Virus record (IMG/VR): IMGVR_UViG_3300024261_000110
Span: 1 to 30,898 of that record
Source of the DNA: a virus
Direction: 5' to 3' (one strand)
Length of the DNA stretch: 30,898 nt
In this document: positions 7,204 to 15,386 of the stretch, piece by piece
How the letters are laid out: each line of letters begins with the position of its first letter
Position numbering within the stretch: the stretch's first letter is position 1
Position numbers and translations under genes: made by a program
Notes under the pieces: generated by a model
What the model was told of the DNA's origin: nothing
Databases searched by the model: none
Seen by the model: the letters and a program-made list of their open reading frames with translations, nothing else

Positions 7204-7642
7204 AAATAGAGAATGGGCAAAGGGAACATATAAGAATGAACTGGGAATGGATTCACTATTCCTTGAATGGTTATTACTTAAGCATGACCAGATTGAAGAT
7301 GCTACAAGCTTAGGTCAAGGCTGGGAAAGTGATGGGATATTAGATGGATTTAAATTAGATTTTAAAGAAATTCAAAATCAGCATAGAACCTTTGGCATTC
7401 ATACAAAAGAGAAATTTGATCAATACAAAAACAATTATGATAATGAATTGCTAGACCTCGTAGTGTTTTACTCAACACGCCGTAATTATAAAAATCCTAG
7501 ATTATTAAAGGCTGGTGATAACGTTAAATTTTATTACCGAGGTCTTATTGATGTACAGGATATGCTTAATGAATCTAAGCCTAGTCAATACCCTAGGGGT
7601 TATAAATTCATTTCTTTAAACAATCAATTAATCACTAAATAG
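7100..7642 (+). CDS. Unknown protein, possible PD-(D/E)XK-type nuclease
   Basis: 180 residues from the ATG at 7100, which has an ideal AAGGAG seven bases upstream. This implies a 104-base out-of-frame overlap with the preceding gene. A shorter form from the ATG at 7163 lacks a ribosome-binding site. The centre reads 'WESDGILDGFKLDFKEI', with an Asp followed by a hydrophobic hairpin and D-F-K, which resembles the metal-binding core of PD-(D/E)XK nucleases. Later 'NELLDLVVFYS' could be the helical part. The nuclease reading is tentative, and no family is recognised with certainty. It ends just before promoter P4. Confidence 0.6.
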   Translation: MRQDNGTKIEHLSKKLNGLLSMPQQTVPLAFIHFRNREWAKGTYKNELGMDSLFLEWLLLKHDQIEDATSLGQGWESDGILDGFKLDFKEIQNQHRTFGIHTKEKFDQYKNNYDNELLDLVVFYSTRRNYKNPRLLKAGDNVKFYYRGLIDVQDMLNESKPSQYPRGYKFISLNNQLITK

Positions 7643-7643
7643 C

Positions 7644-7679
7644 TATGTACTTTTACCGAGAACTATGGTATAATAGATC
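7644..7679 (+). promoter_or_regulatory. Promoter P4 (TGTACT-17-TATAAT)
   Basis: TGTACT 7646-7651 and TATAAT 7669-7674, 17 bp apart. It is almost identical to P3 over the whole spacer (TTTACCGAGAACTATGG against TTTACTGAGAACTATGG). It drives the pyrophosphohydrolase, gp42, glucosyltransferase and methyltransferase unit. Confidence 0.87.
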
Positions 7680-7696
7680 TATAGACAGGAGTAAAA

Positions 7697-8005
7697 ATGA
7701 AATTAGATAATGGTAAACCAAACATAGCACTTATCCCGCCAGAAGTGTTATTACAAATGGCTGAAGTCTTTGGCTTTGGTGCAGAGAAATATGGTATGAA
7801 CGATTGGCGGAAAGATTATAGTGAATGGTCAAGAACATATTCATCTATTCAACGACACCTCAATGCATTTTGGATGGGAGAAGATCTTGATCCTGAATCA
7901 GGCAAACCCCACTTAACACATGCATTAACACAAATGGCAATACTATTAATGTATTACCATGAACATAAAGATATGGATGACAGATATAAAGGAGAAGAAA
8001 AATAA
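7697..8005 (+). CDS. dATP/dGTP diphosphohydrolase-like protein (DUF5664 type)
   Basis: 102 residues. 'FGAEKYGMNDWRK', 'SSIQRHLNAFWMGEDLDPESG' and 'HLTHALTQMAILLMYY' match the phage family annotated as dATP/dGTP pyrophosphohydrolase N-terminal domain (DUF5664). Its members are thought to hydrolyse purine dNTPs and sometimes accompany modified-base genomes. A strong AGGAG lies 8 bases before the ATG. It is the first gene after P4 and overlaps the next by one base. It is a different family from the two MazG/HisE proteins in this window. The substrate is not shown by the sequence. Confidence 0.8.
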   Translation: MKLDNGKPNIALIPPEVLLQMAEVFGFGAEKYGMNDWRKDYSEWSRTYSSIQRHLNAFWMGEDLDPESGKPHLTHALTQMAILLMYYHEHKDMDDRYKGEEK

Positions 8006-8289
8006 TGTTTGTAGTACAAAATATAAAGTTTCCAACAGTCTATACACATGTAGACAGCACACAAAAGATTGCTATTTATCATAATAATAAAGATGGCAAA
8101 TACACCACCCGGTTTTATGTTGACAATTATCAACCTAAAGATAAGCGATATCCACAACGAAGCTTCGGCAAGTCTTTCAAAACAATGGGTGAATCTTTAG
8201 ATTTTGGTGAAAAGATATGTAGTCACTTATCTAAATTTGACGCGAATGATGAACGTGCACTTAAACGAATTTATGAGGAAACAAAATGA
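8005..8289 (+). CDS. Hypothetical protein
   Basis: 94 residues, preceded by GGAG and starting at TAATG on the stop of the previous gene. Not recognised. It is basic and beta-rich in the middle ('KIAIYHNNKDGKYTTRFYV') with a helical acidic end. The stretch 'DGKYTTRFYVDNYQ' could be a small DNA- or RNA-binding sheet, but no motif supports that. It overlaps gene 42 by 4 bases, so it is translated with the hydroxymethylase unit. Confidence 0.7.
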   Translation: MFVVQNIKFPTVYTHVDSTQKIAIYHNNKDGKYTTRFYVDNYQPKDKRYPQRSFGKSFKTMGESLDFGEKICSHLSKFDANDERALKRIYEETK

Positions 8290-8972
8290 AGAAAATGAAC
8301 GTAAGTGATATAAGAGAACATTTCAAACAGGCCTTAGCTAAAGAGGAATTCACCATTGATAAGACTGGAGCTAAGACTATTGAATTAATCGGAGCTTCTT
8401 TTATTGCTGATGAGAATGCTATCTTCGGCAAACCAGTTGATGGTTATATTGCTAAAGAGATTGAATGGTATGAGAGTATGTCAACTAATATCAATGACAT
8501 TTATGGTGACGAACGTGATGCTCCTGCAGCTTGGAAATATGCTGCGGATAAGCATGGCAATATCAATTCAAACTATGGTAAGTTAATATTCTCTAAAGAA
8601 TATCATAACCAATATTTTAATGTTAGAAATGAATTAGTTAACAACCCTGATGGACGAAGAGCTGAAATGGTTTACAATCGCCCATCGGTTTGGACCGAAT
8701 TTGATAAAGGTGGTATGTCAGACTTCATCTGTACTAATGCAGTTACATATTATATCAGAAACAAGCAAATCCACTGTGTTGTTCAAATGAGATCTAATGA
8801 TGTAGTCTTTGGATATAAGAATGATTACGCTTGGCAAAAGTATGTATTAGACTCTTTAGTTAAATACATTAACTTACATGAAGATCATCCAGATGAACTA
8901 TCAACTGGTGATATCCATTGGCAAGTACAGAATCTCCACGTATATGAAAAACATTTTGATTTGGTGGTATAA
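8286..8972 (+). CDS. 42: dCMP hydroxymethylase (gp42)
   Basis: 228 residues; T4 gp42 has 246. Thymidylate-synthase fold enzyme converting dCMP and methylene-tetrahydrofolate to 5-hydroxymethyl-dCMP, so that hydroxymethylcytosine replaces cytosine in phage DNA. It matches T4 gp42 closely: 'DKTGAKTIELIGASFIADE', 'IEWYES', 'INSNYG' and 'MRSNDVVFGYKNDYAWQKYV'. The catalytic Cys is in 'DFICTNAV' (about residue 149; T4 Cys148). The C-terminus stops after 'LHVYEKHFDLVV', about 20 residues short of T4. GAGGAA precedes the ATG. It overlaps the glucosyltransferase by one base, so base synthesis and decoration are encoded together. Confidence 0.96.
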   Translation: MKKMNVSDIREHFKQALAKEEFTIDKTGAKTIELIGASFIADENAIFGKPVDGYIAKEIEWYESMSTNINDIYGDERDAPAAWKYAADKHGNINSNYGKLIFSKEYHNQYFNVRNELVNNPDGRRAEMVYNRPSVWTEFDKGGMSDFICTNAVTYYIRNKQIHCVVQMRSNDVVFGYKNDYAWQKYVLDSLVKYINLHEDHPDELSTGDIHWQVQNLHVYEKHFDLVV

Positions 8973-10144
8973 TGAAAAAGATAATACATTTAATGGGAAG
9001 AGGTATTGAAGGATGTGGTGTAACAAAGTTCACGATTGAATTTGATAATTGGTTAAACAATAATGGGTATGATTCACAGATCATAGCACTCACCGACAAA
9101 AAGTGGAGTCGCAACAAGTCACATGTATTCAATGTTTCTGAAGTTAAATTCAAAAAGGATGATGAAGCTGCAGTAGTACTGAATCGTTGCAATGATGCCG
9201 ATCTTGTTATTATTGAATCACTTCCATCTATAGCACATGATGAAAATGCAATCCTGAACTTTAAACGAGTTATTAATAGTACTACCACTGATATTATGTT
9301 AATACAACATGATCATTCAGCATTGTCTATTAGACGTAACGCTTGTCAGGAAGATGCTATCGACGCTTCTAAATATATTTACGCTCATGCATTAAGCAAT
9401 GACTTTGCTAAGATCGTAGATGAATATACTAATACGTTGTGGAGTGACTCTAAAGAAGTAAGAACATTCCAACCTGCGATGGACTTTGATTTGGTGCGTG
9501 CTAAGTATTGGAAAGATATTGAAGAACAAGATCCACTTCACCATAAATGGATTGGTAGAACTACATCTTGGAAAGGATACAAAGAGATGTTTAAGTTTAC
9601 AGAGTTACTTAAGAAAGAAGGTCATTTAGTTACTATGGAAGGCATTGAAAGATCACCTGCATTTATTGACTTTAAGAATTTAGGTGAGTTTCATTCACAT
9701 GTAGCAGAAAATATTGAAGACATTGATTTAAAATATGGCTCAGATGCTTATGTATTTGGTCCTTATATCAATGATGACTTGTTACATCGTATGTCAAGAG
9801 TAGGTTTTGGTTATCAATTGTCTAGAATGAAAGAGAAATATATCTATCGTTCTATTGAATATACACATTGTGAGGTTGTATGTACCGGAACTATTCCAGT
9901 GTTTAACGCTGAGTACGGTAGATTAGTCACCCATAGATCTACTGATAACCGCATGATTAATGACAAGAACACCGGAACAATCTGGTTTGATCAACATAAT
10001 ATGGATGAATCACTAGCGTTAATAAATAAACTAGCCAGTGATAATGTAATGAGAAATGAGTGGAGAGAAATGGCCTTTGAATATTACAAAGATCACCAAG
10101 ACTCAAATAATGTATTTAAGGAGATTATGAATGAAGTATGCTAG
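8972..10144 (+). CDS. agt: DNA alpha-glucosyltransferase
   Basis: 390 residues; T4 AGT has about 400. GT-B fold enzyme that transfers glucose from UDP-glucose to 5-hydroxymethylcytosine in DNA with alpha linkage, protecting phage DNA from restriction. Strong T4-like segments: 'GRGIEGCGVTKF' at the N-terminus, 'IQHDHSALSIRRN', 'WIGRTTSWKGYKEMF', 'MEGIERSPAFI', 'GFGYQLSRMKEKY', 'RSIEYTHCE' and the C-terminal 'HQDS'. The start overlaps gene 42 by one base (TAATG), and its 3' end overlaps the methyltransferase by 14 bases. No beta-glucosyltransferase is in the window. Alpha rather than beta specificity follows from the homologue it resembles. Confidence 0.95.
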   Translation: MKKIIHLMGRGIEGCGVTKFTIEFDNWLNNNGYDSQIIALTDKKWSRNKSHVFNVSEVKFKKDDEAAVVLNRCNDADLVIIESLPSIAHDENAILNFKRVINSTTTDIMLIQHDHSALSIRRNACQEDAIDASKYIYAHALSNDFAKIVDEYTNTLWSDSKEVRTFQPAMDFDLVRAKYWKDIEEQDPLHHKWIGRTTSWKGYKEMFKFTELLKKEGHLVTMEGIERSPAFIDFKNLGEFHSHVAENIEDIDLKYGSDAYVFGPYINDDLLHRMSRVGFGYQLSRMKEKYIYRSIEYTHCEVVCTGTIPVFNAEYGRLVTHRSTDNRMINDKNTGTIWFDQHNMDESLALINKLASDNVMRNEWREMAFEYYKDHQDSNNVFKEIMNEVC

Positions 10145-11333
10145 TATTGTCCCATTGATCGGCGGTGAAACTCTCGGAATGGAAAGCGCTTTTGGTAAAC
10201 GACCAGAGTATATTTTATCTTATGATGTGTTTGCTAGTAACGATAAACACTTATTAGAATATTATAATTATGAAGTACCGTATCATGTTTTAGATAAAGA
10301 TGATATGTCAAAGGTTAACCTTGAACAGGTGGACGTAGTTAATACTGTATGTCCTTGTGCTGGGTTAAGTTCGTTGAGTGTTTCTGCTAGTGCTGACTCA
10401 TCTGTTAATGATTGGATGATTAATACTACTAAACATGTATTAGAGAATATGCAACCAAAGGTTTTTTGGGGTGAGAATGCGCCACGTCTTGCAACTAAAT
10501 TGGGTTCACCGGTTGTCGAGAAGATACGTAAGATTGGAAAGGAGTATGGTTATACCTTTTCGATATACAAAACAAAGAGTCTATTGCATGGCTTAAGTCA
10601 GGTAAGAGATAGAACTTTCTACTTCTTTTGGAAAGGTGATGAAATCCCATTGTTTGAATATTATAATAGACCTAATCAAAACATGTGTGAAATGATTAGA
10701 TCAGTGCCGAGTGATCCAGCTGATCCAATGAATGTTCTTACATCTAATAAAGTTCCTTCACAAGATGATCATTACTATAAATTTATTCTTGAAGAGATTT
10801 GTGGTGGTATTACCCATAAAGAATTTGTGGCCAGTCTTGAGCCAGGTCGAAGTGTTAATGCCCAATGGTATATAGAGAAACACAGTGATTATACTAAAGT
10901 TGCTGATTGGTTAAGGAAGAATGGTAATCCAAAGGCTGCAGATAAAGCATTGAGAAATGCAGAGAAAATTGCTGGTGGTGGTAACCTTATGAGACGTACT
11001 AGTGAAATCCCATCTGATTATACAGGTGCCTTTGTTGGACATCTTCCTATGAACGTAACACACCCTGATGAAGATCGATACTTAACATATCGTGAAGCTA
11101 TGGAGTTTATGAAGTTGCCTAGAGACTTTAATATTATTAGCCCTAAAAAGAACCTTAATCATATCTGTCAGAATGTACCTCTCACGACAGCAGCTGATAT
11201 GGCAACTAATATTAAACGGTATTTAGAAGGGACATGTGAAATGATTAGAGATGATTATCTTATTCAAGACAATAAATCTAAGAAGCTAGTTATGACAAAT
11301 AGGTCAAGTTCTTTAGAAGAATTTTTAAAATAA
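10131..11333 (+). CDS. C5-cytosine DNA methyltransferase family protein
   Basis: 400 residues with the main motifs of the C5-methyltransferase family. Motif I-like 'PLIGGETLG' is near residues 8-16. The catalytic Pro-Cys loop is 'CPCAGLSSLS' (Cys76; the usual PCQ is PCA). Motif VI is 'GENAPRL' (Glu115) and motif VIII is 'QVRDR' (157-161). A target-recognition stretch covers about 170-315, followed by 'LTYREAMEFMKLPRDF' and the motif X-like 'ICQNVPLTTAADMA'. AAGGAG lies 7 bases before the ATG. It overlaps the alpha-glucosyltransferase by 14 bases. Since phage cytosines would carry a hydroxymethyl group already, the target is unclear: host DNA, unmodified phage cytosine or a non-methyl chemistry. 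Confidence 0.9.
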   Translation: MKYASIVPLIGGETLGMESAFGKRPEYILSYDVFASNDKHLLEYYNYEVPYHVLDKDDMSKVNLEQVDVVNTVCPCAGLSSLSVSASADSSVNDWMINTTKHVLENMQPKVFWGENAPRLATKLGSPVVEKIRKIGKEYGYTFSIYKTKSLLHGLSQVRDRTFYFFWKGDEIPLFEYYNRPNQNMCEMIRSVPSDPADPMNVLTSNKVPSQDDHYYKFILEEICGGITHKEFVASLEPGRSVNAQWYIEKHSDYTKVADWLRKNGNPKAADKALRNAEKIAGGGNLMRRTSEIPSDYTGAFVGHLPMNVTHPDEDRYLTYREAMEFMKLPRDFNIISPKKNLNHICQNVPLTTAADMATNIKRYLEGTCEMIRDDYLIQDNKSKKLVMTNRSSSLEEFLK

Positions 11334-11335
11334 CG

Positions 11336-11371
11336 GTGTACATTTACCGCGTTTTGTGTTATAATAGATCT
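11336..11371 (+). promoter_or_regulatory. Promoter P5 of uvsX (TGTACA-17-TATAAT)
   Basis: TGTACA 11338-11343 and TATAAT 11361-11366, 17 bp apart, with TTTACCG after the -35 box. It begins right after the methyltransferase stop and precedes an AAAGGAG ribosome-binding site. Confidence 0.87.
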
Positions 11372-11396
11372 ATCAAGTAGAAAAAAGGAGAAATAT

Positions 11397-12434
11397 ATGA
11401 GTATAATGGATAAACTCAAGAAGAATAGTAGAATTAAGGAATCGGCAATCCTTAACAAATCTAAGCTATTCACTAATCAGGATATGGTACCTACATCAGT
11501 TCCGATGATTAACGTAGCATTGTCCGGTGATCCCGATGGTGGATTAACATCAGGCCTAACTGTACTTGCCGGACCATCGAAGCACTTCAAAACTTCGTTT
11601 GGTTTGTTAATGGCTGCAGCTTATCTTAAGAAACATGATGATGCTATTATGTTATTCTATGATTCAGAGTTCGGCTCACCACAATCATACTTTGAAAGTT
11701 TCGGTATTGACACTAGTAGAGTATTACATACACCAATCACTGACGTTGAAGAGCTAAAGTTTGATGTGGTAAATCAGTTAGAAGCTATCGAGAAAGAAGA
11801 TAAAGTTATTATTGTTATTGACTCTATTGGTAACCTTGCATCTAAGAAAGAAATGGAAGATGCTAAGAATGAGAAGAGTGTTGCTGACATGTCACGTGCT
11901 AAAGCCTTGAAAGGTTTGTTTAGAATGTGTACACCATATCTTTCAATGAGAGATATTCCAATGCTTGCAATCAATCATACCTACCAAACAATGGAGATGT
12001 TCTCTAAAGCTGTTGTGTCTGGTGGAACTGGAATTTACTATAGTGCTGATAACATTTGGATCATTGGTAGACAACAAGAGAAAGAAGGTAAGGACATTAA
12101 AGGTTATAACTTTATTGTTAATATTGAAAAGTCTCGTTTCGTTAAAGAGAAGAGCAAGATTCCTATTGGTGTAACTTGGGAAGGTGGTATTGATCGATAC
12201 ACTGGTTTATTAGATGCTGCTATTGAAGGTGGATTTGTTGTTAAGCCTACGATGGGTTGGTATTCAAAAGTGAACACCGCAACCGGTGAAGTCTCCGAAG
12301 ATAAGTTAAGAGCTAAAGCATTAGATGGCGAGTTCTGGGAACCTATCCTTAAAGATCAAGCCTTCAAAGACTTCTTAAAGAATAAGTATGAAATCGGTCA
12401 TGCCACTATGATTAAAGGTGATATCTCTGAATGA
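11397..12434 (+). CDS. uvsX: UvsX RecA-like recombinase
   Basis: 345 residues; T4 UvsX has 391. ATP-dependent strand-exchange protein for recombination-dependent replication and repair. Walker A is the UvsX-type 'GPSKHFKTS' near residues 59-67, and 'LFYDSEFG' follows the first ATPase strands. Walker B is 'VIIVIDSIG' near 138-146, and 'AINHTYQT' is the DNA-binding/allosteric loop. The AGGAG site and P5 fix the start. It overlaps gene 41 by 4 bases. The T4 order uvsX-40-41 is kept without a gene 40. Confidence 0.96.
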   Translation: MSIMDKLKKNSRIKESAILNKSKLFTNQDMVPTSVPMINVALSGDPDGGLTSGLTVLAGPSKHFKTSFGLLMAAAYLKKHDDAIMLFYDSEFGSPQSYFESFGIDTSRVLHTPITDVEELKFDVVNQLEAIEKEDKVIIVIDSIGNLASKKEMEDAKNEKSVADMSRAKALKGLFRMCTPYLSMRDIPMLAINHTYQTMEMFSKAVVSGGTGIYYSADNIWIIGRQQEKEGKDIKGYNFIVNIEKSRFVKEKSKIPIGVTWEGGIDRYTGLLDAAIEGGFVVKPTMGWYSKVNTATGEVSEDKLRAKALDGEFWEPILKDQAFKDFLKNKYEIGHATMIKGDISE

Positions 12435-13786
12435 ATTTAGAAACATTAATATTACGTAACTTAATTCAAGATGAAAATTATACTAGAACAGTAATACCTC
12501 ATATCAAGCCAAAATACTTTAATGGTCCTCATAAGATTTTATTCAATGAGATTGTTAAGTTTGTTACTGAATATGGTAAAATGCCTAACGTTGAAGCACT
12601 TAATGTTGAGCTTCAGAAGAATGGTAATATCCATCAAGATGAAATCGGTGAAGTGTTTGCTATCGCTAATGATTTGGATAAAGTGATTGAAGATACTAAT
12701 GCAGAATGGTTAACGAAACAAACTGAGAAGTGGTGTCAAGATAGATCTATTTACCTTGCCATTATGGAATCTATTGATATTATTGATGGTAAGCATGACA
12801 CACTTCAAAACAATGCATTGCCTGAATTATTAAGTGATGCATTAGGTGTTTCATTTGATACTAACATTGGCCATGACTATATTGATAACTCCGATGATCG
12901 CTATGAGTTTTATCATAGAGAGGAAGAACATTTACCGTTTGACTTAGAGATGTTTAACAAGATCACTAAAGGTGGACTTGTTAACAAGAGTTTGAATATT
13001 GCCCTTGCAGGCACAGGTGTAGGTAAGTCTTTGTTTATGTGTCATGTAGCTGCAGGTGCTTTAACACAGATGAAAAATGTGTTATACATATCTATGGAAA
13101 TGTCCGAAGAAAGAGTTGCTGAACGTATTGATGCTAATCTGATGAATGTACCTATTGACCAGTTAGAGAACTTAAGTAAAGATATGTTCGATAAGAAGTT
13201 ACATAAGATTGCTAACGGTGGTATTGGTAAGTTGATTGTTAAAGAATATCCTACAGGTGCTGCTAATGCTTCTCACTTCAGAGCCTTACTTAATGAGTTG
13301 AAGTTAAAGAAGGACTTCATACCAGATTTGATTTGTGTTGATTATCTAAACATTTGTTCTAGTAGTAGAATGAAAGCTGACGGTGCTGGTGGGTCATATC
13401 AATATGTTAAAGCCATTGCTGAAGAGCTACGTGGCTTGGCTATTGAGAATAACCTACCTATACTATCCGCGACTCAAACAACACGCGGTGGTTATGGTAA
13501 TTCAGATGTAGGACTTGAAGATACTTCGGAATCATTTGGTCTACCAGCAACGGCAGATCTAATGTTTGCTTTAATCTCTACTGAAGAGTTGGAGAATCTA
13601 AATCAAATAATGGTGAAGCAATTAAAGAATAGATATAACGATCCAACAGGAGCTACAAAGAAATTTGTCGTTGGAATTGATCGAGCTAAGATGAGATTGT
13701 ATGATGTCGAAGACTCTGCACAATCGTTAAATTTGGGTACTGTTCAAGCAAGTACCACTAACAACTTTGAAGGATTTACAGTATAA
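12431..13786 (+). CDS. 41: Replicative DNA helicase (gp41, DnaB-like)
   Basis: 451 residues; T4 gp41 has 475. Hexameric 5'-3' helicase that unwinds the fork and stimulates the primase. The N-terminal helical domain covers about 1-150. 'GTGVGKS' is Walker A near residue 195, 'YISMEMSEERVAERI' is the DnaB-type H1a region, 'DLICVDYLNI' is Walker B near 300 and 'LSATQTTR' is the sensor strand. The C-terminal 'KNRYND' matches the arginine-finger region. It overlaps uvsX by 4 bases and thyX by one, so it is translated in a coupled series. Confidence 0.95.
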   Translation: MNLETLILRNLIQDENYTRTVIPHIKPKYFNGPHKILFNEIVKFVTEYGKMPNVEALNVELQKNGNIHQDEIGEVFAIANDLDKVIEDTNAEWLTKQTEKWCQDRSIYLAIMESIDIIDGKHDTLQNNALPELLSDALGVSFDTNIGHDYIDNSDDRYEFYHREEEHLPFDLEMFNKITKGGLVNKSLNIALAGTGVGKSLFMCHVAAGALTQMKNVLYISMEMSEERVAERIDANLMNVPIDQLENLSKDMFDKKLHKIANGGIGKLIVKEYPTGAANASHFRALLNELKLKKDFIPDLICVDYLNICSSSRMKADGAGGSYQYVKAIAEELRGLAIENNLPILSATQTTRGGYGNSDVGLEDTSESFGLPATADLMFALISTEELENLNQIMVKQLKNRYNDPTGATKKFVVGIDRAKMRLYDVEDSAQSLNLGTVQASTTNNFEGFTV

Positions 13787-14499
13787 TGAAAAGAACAAAT
13801 AATATAAAAACAGTAGATAAGGTAGCAACACCAGTAACACACACCACAAGAACAAAAGCAACGTTAGTGAGTTATTCAACACCGTCAGAAGAGTTTAAAG
13901 AAGAAGGTTTGGATGATGTAAAAGACTTAGTTGCATACTGTGCTAGAGTAAGTAATCCATCCAACCAGCTTAATAAAGAGACCGCTGATAAGTTAATTGG
14001 GTACTTGATTAAACACCAACATTGGTCTCCATTAGAGATGGTAAGTGCTTGTATTGAAATTGAAACTACAAGAGATATTGCACGTCAAATCCTAAGACAT
14101 AGATCATTTTCTTTCCAAGAGTTCTCTCAACGATATGCCGATCCTACTAAAGACCTATCATTTATGTTAAGAGAAGCTAGGTTACAAGATACTAAGAATA
14201 GACAGAACTCTATTGAAAATAACAATGAAGTATTAAGTGCTATGTGGAGAATCAAACAAGAGAACGTTATTAAAAATGCACTTAGCGCTTATAATTGGGC
14301 TATTGAGAATGGTATTGCTAAAGAACAAGCCAGAGCAGTATTGCCTGAAGGTAACACTATGAGTAGGATGTATATGAATGGAACTATTAGAAGTTGGATT
14401 CATTACATCGACCTACGATCTAAGAATGGAACTCAAAAAGAACATATTGAAGTTGCATTAGCGTGTGCTCAAGCTATTGATAAAATCTTTAAATTATGA
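13786..14499 (+). CDS. thyX: Flavin-dependent thymidylate synthase ThyX
   Basis: 237 residues. Makes dTMP from dUMP with FAD, NADPH and methylene-tetrahydrofolate, without consuming the folate ring's reducing power as ThyA does. The signature RHRxxSxxExSxRY is present as 'RHRSFSFQEFSQRY' near residues 104-117. 'LIKHQHWSPLEM' earlier and 'ARAVLPEG' later are other family segments. An N-terminal extension of about 25 residues rich in Thr/Lys precedes the domain. It replaces the td gene of T4 and lies directly before dCMP deaminase, which supplies dUMP. It overlaps both neighbours. Confidence 0.96.
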   Translation: MKRTNNIKTVDKVATPVTHTTRTKATLVSYSTPSEEFKEEGLDDVKDLVAYCARVSNPSNQLNKETADKLIGYLIKHQHWSPLEMVSACIEIETTRDIARQILRHRSFSFQEFSQRYADPTKDLSFMLREARLQDTKNRQNSIENNNEVLSAMWRIKQENVIKNALSAYNWAIENGIAKEQARAVLPEGNTMSRMYMNGTIRSWIHYIDLRSKNGTQKEHIEVALACAQAIDKIFKL

Positions 14500-14948
14500 T
14501 ACATACTAAGAAATGGGCTGATCGATACTTAAGCATTTGTAATGAAGTTGCTAGTTGGAGTAGAGACCCATCAACTCAGGTCGGTGCGGTAGTTGTAGGT
14601 GATAAAGGACAAATATTATCACAAGGTTATAACGGCTTTCCGCGAAACATCAGAGATAACGCTAATAGATATAATGATAAAAAGCGTAAGTATGAGTTAA
14701 TAGTTCATGCTGAAATGAATGCTATTTACAATGCTACATTAAATGGCCAATCATTGCAAGGATCTACAATGTATATATCTGGTTTAGGTGTATGTCATGA
14801 ATGTGCTAAAGCAATTATTCAAGTTGGTATTACACAAGTGGTTGCCCAATGTAAAGAGATAAAACCAGGTTGGGAAGATAGTTGTAATTTAACTAAAAAA
14901 TTATTTGAAGAAGCTGGTATTGATTATTTATTAGAGGAGAAAAAATGA
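14496..14948 (+). CDS. cd: dCMP deaminase
   Basis: 150 residues. Zinc enzyme that turns dCMP into dUMP for dTMP synthesis. The catalytic 'HAEMNAI' is near residues 71-77 (His ligand, Glu proton shuttle), and 'CHEC' at about 100-103 supplies the two Cys ligands; the Pro usually before the first Cys is Val. 'STQVGAVVV' and 'SQGYNGFP' in the N-terminal half are typical of the family. The ATG overlaps the thyX stop by 4 bases with no clear ribosome-binding site, suggesting translational coupling. It competes with gp42 for dCMP. Confidence 0.95.
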   Translation: MIHTKKWADRYLSICNEVASWSRDPSTQVGAVVVGDKGQILSQGYNGFPRNIRDNANRYNDKKRKYELIVHAEMNAIYNATLNGQSLQGSTMYISGLGVCHECAKAIIQVGITQVVAQCKEIKPGWEDSCNLTKKLFEEAGIDYLLEEKK

Positions 14949-15106
14949 TAGCAAATTATAAAGAAAGGGTAAAGAACTTATTTACTAAAAAGCCTAACTA
15001 CAAAGAGCTGTATGAAGAAGAAAGAAAAACGGCAGAAGTCTTTGAATTTAAATACAATAAGTTAAGAAGACAGTTAAAGTCTATTATAAAAGAGTGTGAT
15101 CAATAA
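14945..15106 (+). CDS. Small charged protein, 53 residues
   Basis: The ATG overlaps the dCMP deaminase stop (ATGA), with GGAGAAAAA just upstream. It translates to 53 residues rich in Lys and Glu ('YKELYEEERKTAEVFEFKY'), likely one or two long helices, possibly a short coiled coil. Not recognised. Coupled overlaps on both sides (ATGA before, TAATG after) and a good Shine-Dalgarno site support a real gene. Confidence 0.65.
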   Translation: MIANYKERVKNLFTKKPNYKELYEEERKTAEVFEFKYNKLRRQLKSIIKECDQ

Positions 15107-15258
15107 TGCCTGTAATGACAAAATGGGCGGTGATATTCCATAATGGTGTTCATAAATCATTATTGGGATTTGACAAAGCCCATATTAGACAAAAATACCC
15201 TAATGTAAAATCAGTATTTAAAATGGGAATTAAACACAACACAGGAGAAATAAAATGA
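15106..15258 (+). CDS. Small protein, 50 residues
   Basis: Starts at TAATG on the stop of the preceding small gene and ends in an ATGA overlap with the next. 50 residues beginning 'MPVMTKWAVIFHNG', weakly basic, with a possible beta-hairpin at the N-terminus followed by a helix. The Shine-Dalgarno site is weak. An internal ATG at residue 4 could also serve. Not recognised; support comes from tight packing in the series. Confidence 0.55.
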   Translation: MPVMTKWAVIFHNGVHKSLLGFDKAHIRQKYPNVKSVFKMGIKHNTGEIK

Positions 15259-15386
15259 GTAAGACAGCAATTGATGGCGTAAAGATACGCAAAGATAACA
15301 ACGGCAATAGACTAAGTAAGAAGACTTATAGCCACGGCAGCTATAGATGCAAACGTAAGCCACAGTCAAAGAGATGCAAGAAGTAG
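15255..15386 (+). CDS. Small basic protein, 43 residues
   Basis: The ATG overlaps the previous stop by 4 bases and has an excellent AGGAG 8 bases upstream. The 43-residue product is strongly basic and glycine/serine-bearing, ending 'RCKRKPQSKRCKK', with two Cys nine residues apart. It could bind nucleic acid. No family is recognised. Confidence 0.6.
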   Translation: MSKTAIDGVKIRKDNNGNRLSKKTYSHGSYRCKRKPQSKRCKK

